Assembly (NCBI GenBank): GCA_003651045.1
Contig: QMTJ01000039.1
Location: 1-8,226, forward strand
Reading direction: 5' to 3'
DNA length: 8,226 bases
DNA from: Thermoplasmata archaeon
Lineage (GTDB): Archaea; Thermoplasmatota; E2; DHVEG-1
Below the pieces are notes generated by a model. It saw nothing but the letters and a program-made list of their open reading frames with translations, searched no databases and was not told the origin of the DNA. The translations under genes and the position numbers were made by a program. Shown here in pieces: positions 5,962 to 8,226 of this stretch. The first letter of the stretch is position 1, and the number at the start of each line of letters is the position of its first letter.

Positions 5962-6423
5962 ATGAAGTTTTTATGCGACCAAATGCTTGGTACACTTGCG
6001 AAATGGTTACGTATACTTGGTTTCGACACCTTTTATGCTAACTCTACAATGGATGATTCAGAGATACTCAGAATCACAAAAAACGAGAAACGCATACTCA
6101 TCACAAGAGACAAAGCACTATCATCTACTGCTAAAAGAGAAAACCTACAAACCATTGAAATCAAATCAACAGATATAGATGAACAACTTAAACTGGTTTT
6201 AAAAAACATAAAACTTGATGAAAACAATTTTTTATCCAGATGTCTACTCTGTAACACCCTTGTAGAAGAAATAGATAAAAACAAGATAAAAAACAAGGTC
6301 CCAGAAAAAGTTTTCAAAAACAATGAAAAATTCTGGTACTGCCCAGAATGCAATAGAATCTACTGGAAAGGAAGCCATTACCTGAACATGATCAAAAAGA
6401 TCAATAAACTAAAACAACACTAA
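5962..6423 (+). CDS. Mut7-C PIN-like RNase domain protein with zinc ribbon
   Basis: Protein of 153 aa of the Mut7-C family, named after the C-terminal domain of Mut-7-type exonucleases and common as a stand-alone protein in archaea. The N-terminal PIN-like part has MKFLCDQMLGTLAKWLRILG (1-20, with D6) and KRILITRDKAL (43-53, with D50), the acidic positions expected for metal-dependent RNA cleavage. The C-terminal zinc ribbon has C94 and C97 (RCLLCN) paired with C127 and C130 (WYCPECNRIYW), then KGSHYLNM. All family hallmarks are present and length is normal. The biological substrate is not established. It begins 28 bases after arfC without an intervening terminator, so it is probably cotranscribed; the Shine-Dalgarno is poor. 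The ORF ends at the T-tract shared with the convergent DUF424 gene. Confidence 0.88.
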   Translation: MKFLCDQMLGTLAKWLRILGFDTFYANSTMDDSEILRITKNEKRILITRDKALSSTAKRENLQTIEIKSTDIDEQLKLVLKNIKLDENNFLSRCLLCNTLVEEIDKNKIKNKVPEKVFKNNEKFWYCPECNRIYWKGSHYLNMIKKINKLKQH

Positions 6424-6437
6424 AAAAAAGTTTTTTT
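6421..6437. terminator. Bidirectional oligo-T terminator between convergent genes
   Basis: The 12 bases between the Mut7-C stop and the DUF424 stop lie within T-A8-G-T7. Read on the plus strand, the T7 (6431-6437) follows the Mut7-C stop directly; read on the minus strand, an eight-T run (6429-6422) follows the DUF424 stop. Archaeal RNA polymerase stops at such U-tracts without a hairpin, so one short sequence can end both transcripts. The T7 overlaps the DUF424 stop and the A8 overlaps the Mut7-C stop. Confidence 0.6.
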
Positions 6438-6735
6438 ATATCATCATTTTAACCATCTGAGCATGCGGTACACCTTTTATCTTAATAACGCAATTAGGAT
6501 CTATAATACCCATCTCAATAGCGCAGTTTATAGTCTCCTGGCCAACAAGATTCGCAATAGTTGCTTCCTCTAAAAACTTCTTCAAAACCTCTATAGTGAC
6601 TCGTTCACCCTCATAAAAACCCGGGGACACATATATTTGAAATTTTCCCTCCTCAAATTTTTTTCCTAATAGTTTTTCATCACATGCCGCAATCAGTACA
6701 TCTTCGCCTTTTTTGTATATCTTTATACTTATCAT
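6436..6735 (-). CDS. DUF424 family protein
   Basis: Archaeal conserved protein of 99 aa of unknown function. Family features visible: N-terminal strand MISIKIYKKGEDVLIAACDE (1-20), KLLGKKFEEG (21-30), the VSPGFYEGE turn (36-44), the ATIANLVG helix (58-65) and the C-terminal KGVPHAQMV (87-95). It is soluble, with no signal peptide or membrane segment, and near the family's usual length, so it appears complete. The start ATG at 6735 fits the family N-terminus; the only nearby Shine-Dalgarno is AAGGA, 13 bases upstream. The frame is open further upstream, to about 6850, but contains no ATG, GTG or TTG. It converges on the Mut7-C gene. I cannot assign a biochemical role. Confidence 0.88.
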   Translation of the reverse strand: MISIKIYKKGEDVLIAACDEKLLGKKFEEGKFQIYVSPGFYEGERVTIEVLKKFLEEATIANLVGQETINCAIEMGIIDPNCVIKIKGVPHAQMVKMMI

Positions 6736-7074
6736 ATCTATCGTTTTTTCCTTAGCAGCTTTCTTCCTTCTATTTTCTATGTTAGTTTTTTTTCTTTTAT
6801 ATTTCTTTCTGAAAAAAACAATAAAAAAACCTTCTTCTTTATATTAAACGAGTAAAACCCTATGAAGAGGTACTATGTTTTTTTCACTAAAAACACATTT
6901 TTATAGAAGACTATATATATTACCTATTTTTTTTGAAGTTAAATATTTAAACGCATCAATTTTTTTCCTTAAAACCGTAACTCTAAAATCCCTATTATGC
7001 TATTCCTCTTTTTGTGACATCAACATAAAAAAAATAAAGAAGAGTTTTTTTTGTTAGGATAAAAAAGGGGTTAT
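6736..7074. other. Gene-poor, T-tract-rich intergenic region
   Basis: These 339 bases lie between the DUF424 and DP1 genes, which are transcribed away from each other, so promoters for both must lie here. The plus strand carries five T7-T8 tracts (6786-6793, 6878-6884, 6927-6934, 6960-6966, 7045-7052). TATA-like elements are TATATATAT near 6912-6920 and the 12-base palindrome TTAAATATTTAA (6939-6950), either of which could serve DP1. I see no tRNA, no clear hairpin-type RNA and no convincing gene. A 60-codon frame at 6875-7057 is open, but its Phe/Leu/Lys-rich product looks like translated T-tracts. The last T8 ends only 22 bases before the DP1 start. Confidence 0.6.
6837..6848 (-). promoter_or_regulatory. 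Possible TATA box for the DUF424 gene
   Basis: Minus strand reads TTTAATATAAAG, close to an archaeal TATA box. A start site about 25 bases downstream would give a leader of about 75 bases to the DUF424 ATG. The whole spacer is AT-rich, so chance matches are likely. Confidence 0.3.
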
Positions 7075-8226
7075 ATGAGAACAATAATTAAATCATTCTC
7101 AAAACATGGAACACTAATACAGCCAGATACGTTAGAATATATTATGTCAAAAGAAAACCCTGAAGAGTTTACATCTTTTGTCACTAAACATTTAAAAGAA
7201 TTTCCTCTGATTTTAACACTTGAACATGTAAAACAGTTAGAAAAATCAATGAAAACAGAAGAAACACCGTCACCACTCCCCATAGAGGGTTCTCAGGAGA
7301 TCAAAGAAATACAAACAAAAATGCTCTCCAGTATATATGATAGTAAACCATCTTATACTTTATCTGAGGATGTTGAATTAGAATTTGATGATCCTGATAA
7401 AGAAGATCAGATAGAGGTACCAGAAGAAGATTTAGAGGAACCCTCCACATCTCAGATACCACAGGTAGTAGAGATTAAAAAAGTAAAAACATGGAAACCA
7501 CCTGCTAAAGAATACAATGCTGAGATTAAAGTAATCAAAGATGTGACAGGTAATAGTCTCTGTGAAGGAACCACAGATGATTTCACAAAACTATTTGTCA
7601 ACCGTTACAACTCTATAAGAAAAATCTTAAGAAGTCAGAGGAGAGAACTTGCAAATGCGGTTCCAATCAGTAGAATCAAAAAAAGCAGTTTAAAAGATAT
7701 ACAAATCATTGGCATAGTAAAAGATGTAAGAACAACAACAAATGGTCATAGACTGATTGAAATCGAAGATGAAACAGATACAGCAACATGTATCGCTTTG
7801 AAAAATAATCACCAAATCCATCAAATAGCAAACGAGGTAGTACTAGATGAAATAATTGGAATACAAGGTCGACTTAGTAAAAATGGTGATTTAATCATTA
7901 TAAACAACATCATCTACCCAGATATTAGTATACAAAACAAGAGACATAAATCCGAGGTACCACTATATGCTGCTTTCCTCTCAGATATACACATTGGTAG
8001 TAAAAAATTCATGACTGAACAATGGAACTCGTTTTTAAAATGGATAAACGGGCAACTTGGTAACACCCGGCAGAGAGAAGTAGCAGGTAAAATAAAATAC
8101 ATAATAGTACCCGGTGACGTCGTAGATGGTATAGGAATCTACCCCAACCAAGAAAAAGAACTCCTAATTGGTGACGTCTACCGTCAATATGAAGCATTAG
8201 CTGAACAACTGAGATTTATACCCGAC
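7075..8226 (+). CDS. polB: DNA polymerase D (polymerase II) small subunit DP1, 5' part
   Basis: Small subunit of the archaeal replicative polymerase PolD; carries the Mre11-like 3'-5' proofreading exonuclease and binds the large subunit DP2. The frame stays open from ATG 7075 to the right edge (384 codons), so the C-terminus is missing. Layout: N-terminal helical region (about 1-60), a variable, strongly acidic linker (about 61-135, for example LEFDDPDKEDQIEVPEEDLEE), then VKTWKPPAKEYNAEIKV (137-153), an OB fold from about 205 to 285 (IIGIVKDVRTTTNGHRLIEI), and the calcineurin-like phosphoesterase domain from about 297. Catalytic motifs visible are LSDIHIGSKKF (302-312; D304, H306) and PGDVVDGIGIYP (346-357; D348). 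Later motifs (GNH and similar) are off the edge. The Shine-Dalgarno is weak: GGGGTT at 7067-7072, only two bases before ATG. Arginine codons are mainly AGA. Confidence 0.95.
   Translation, partial: MRTIIKSFSKHGTLIQPDTLEYIMSKENPEEFTSFVTKHLKEFPLILTLEHVKQLEKSMKTEETPSPLPIEGSQEIKEIQTKMLSSIYDSKPSYTLSEDVELEFDDPDKEDQIEVPEEDLEEPSTSQIPQVVEIKKVKTWKPPAKEYNAEIKVIKDVTGNSLCEGTTDDFTKLFVNRYNSIRKILRSQRRELANAVPISRIKKSSLKDIQIIGIVKDVRTTTNGHRLIEIEDETDTATCIALKNNHQIHQIANEVVLDEIIGIQGRLSKNGDLIIINNIIYPDISIQNKRHKSEVPLYAAFLSDIHIGSKKFMTEQWNSFLKWINGQLGNTRQREVAGKIKYIIVPGDVVDGIGIYPNQEKELLIGDVYRQYEALAEQLRFIPD

Noticed and set aside
6736..6850. In-frame open extension upstream of the DUF424 ATG, giving a Lys/Arg-rich N-terminal addition
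   Set aside because: There is no ATG, GTG or TTG in the stretch, the family N-terminus matches the ATG at 6735, and A-rich DNA naturally yields Lys/Arg codons.
6875..7057. Open frame of 60 codons on the plus strand starting MFFSLKTHF
   Set aside because: AGAGGT lies only three bases before the ATG, the composition is Phe/Leu/Ile/Lys as expected from translating T- and A-tracts, and no family is recognisable.
6736..7074. Search for a tRNA, C/D-box RNA, CRISPR repeats or other structured RNA in the spacer
   Set aside because: No cloverleaf, no paired box C (RTGATGA) and box D (CTGA) arrangement, no repeated units; only mono-T tracts and short AT palindromes.
7914..8197. Minus-strand open frames of 62 codons near the right edge
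   Set aside because: They lie antisense to the DP1 phosphoesterase region, whose frame is continuous and carries conserved motifs.

Overview
The window is AT-rich archaeal chromosome. The evidence for an archaeon is the small subunit of the archaea-specific family D DNA polymerase, an archaeal-type pyrimidinone reductase (ArfC), a DUF424 protein and an archaeal Mbh-type membrane module. Purine-rich Shine-Dalgarno sites (GGAGG, GGGGTGA) precede most genes and oligo-T tracts follow some of them. PolD points to a euryarchaeal or related lineage; I cannot name the genus.

Bases 1-4396 (minus strand) hold one tightly packed operon of nine genes, read from right to left: mnhE, mnhF, mnhG, mbhD (DUF4040), mbhE, mnhB, mnhC, mnhD and the first 61 codons of an mbhI-like gene cut by the left edge. 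Four junctions are 4-base ATGA or GTGA overlaps and the others are 2-7 base gaps. This is the mbhA-I order of the Thermococcales membrane-bound hydrogenase, i.e. the Mrp-antiporter-like, ion-translocating half. There is no NuoL-like MrpA N-terminal domain. The hydrogenase or other electron-transfer half (MbhJ-N-like subunits) is expected just beyond the left edge but is not visible.

Bases 4397-4601 are a divergent promoter region with a nested palindrome. Bases 4602-6423 (plus strand) carry thyX (flavin-dependent thymidylate synthase), arfC (riboflavin/F420 precursor reductase) and a Mut7-C PIN-like protein with a zinc ribbon, probably one transcription unit. A DUF424 gene on the minus strand converges on it across a 12-base gap made of back-to-back A8/T7 tracts.

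Bases 6736-7074 are a gene-poor, T-tract-rich spacer. From 7075 to the right edge runs the 5' part (384 codons) of the DNA polymerase D small subunit (DP1) gene, with N-terminal region, acidic linker, OB fold and the first phosphoesterase motifs.

Functionally, the left half is ion-coupled energy conservation. The right half is nucleotide and flavin biosynthesis plus replication: ThyX uses FAD, whose precursor pathway includes ArfC, and DP1 belongs to the replicative polymerase. No mobile element, CRISPR array, tRNA or rRNA was seen. I found no clearly new system; the most useful leads are the unusual residues in MnhD, the nested palindrome between the divergent units, and the codon-use outlier thyX.
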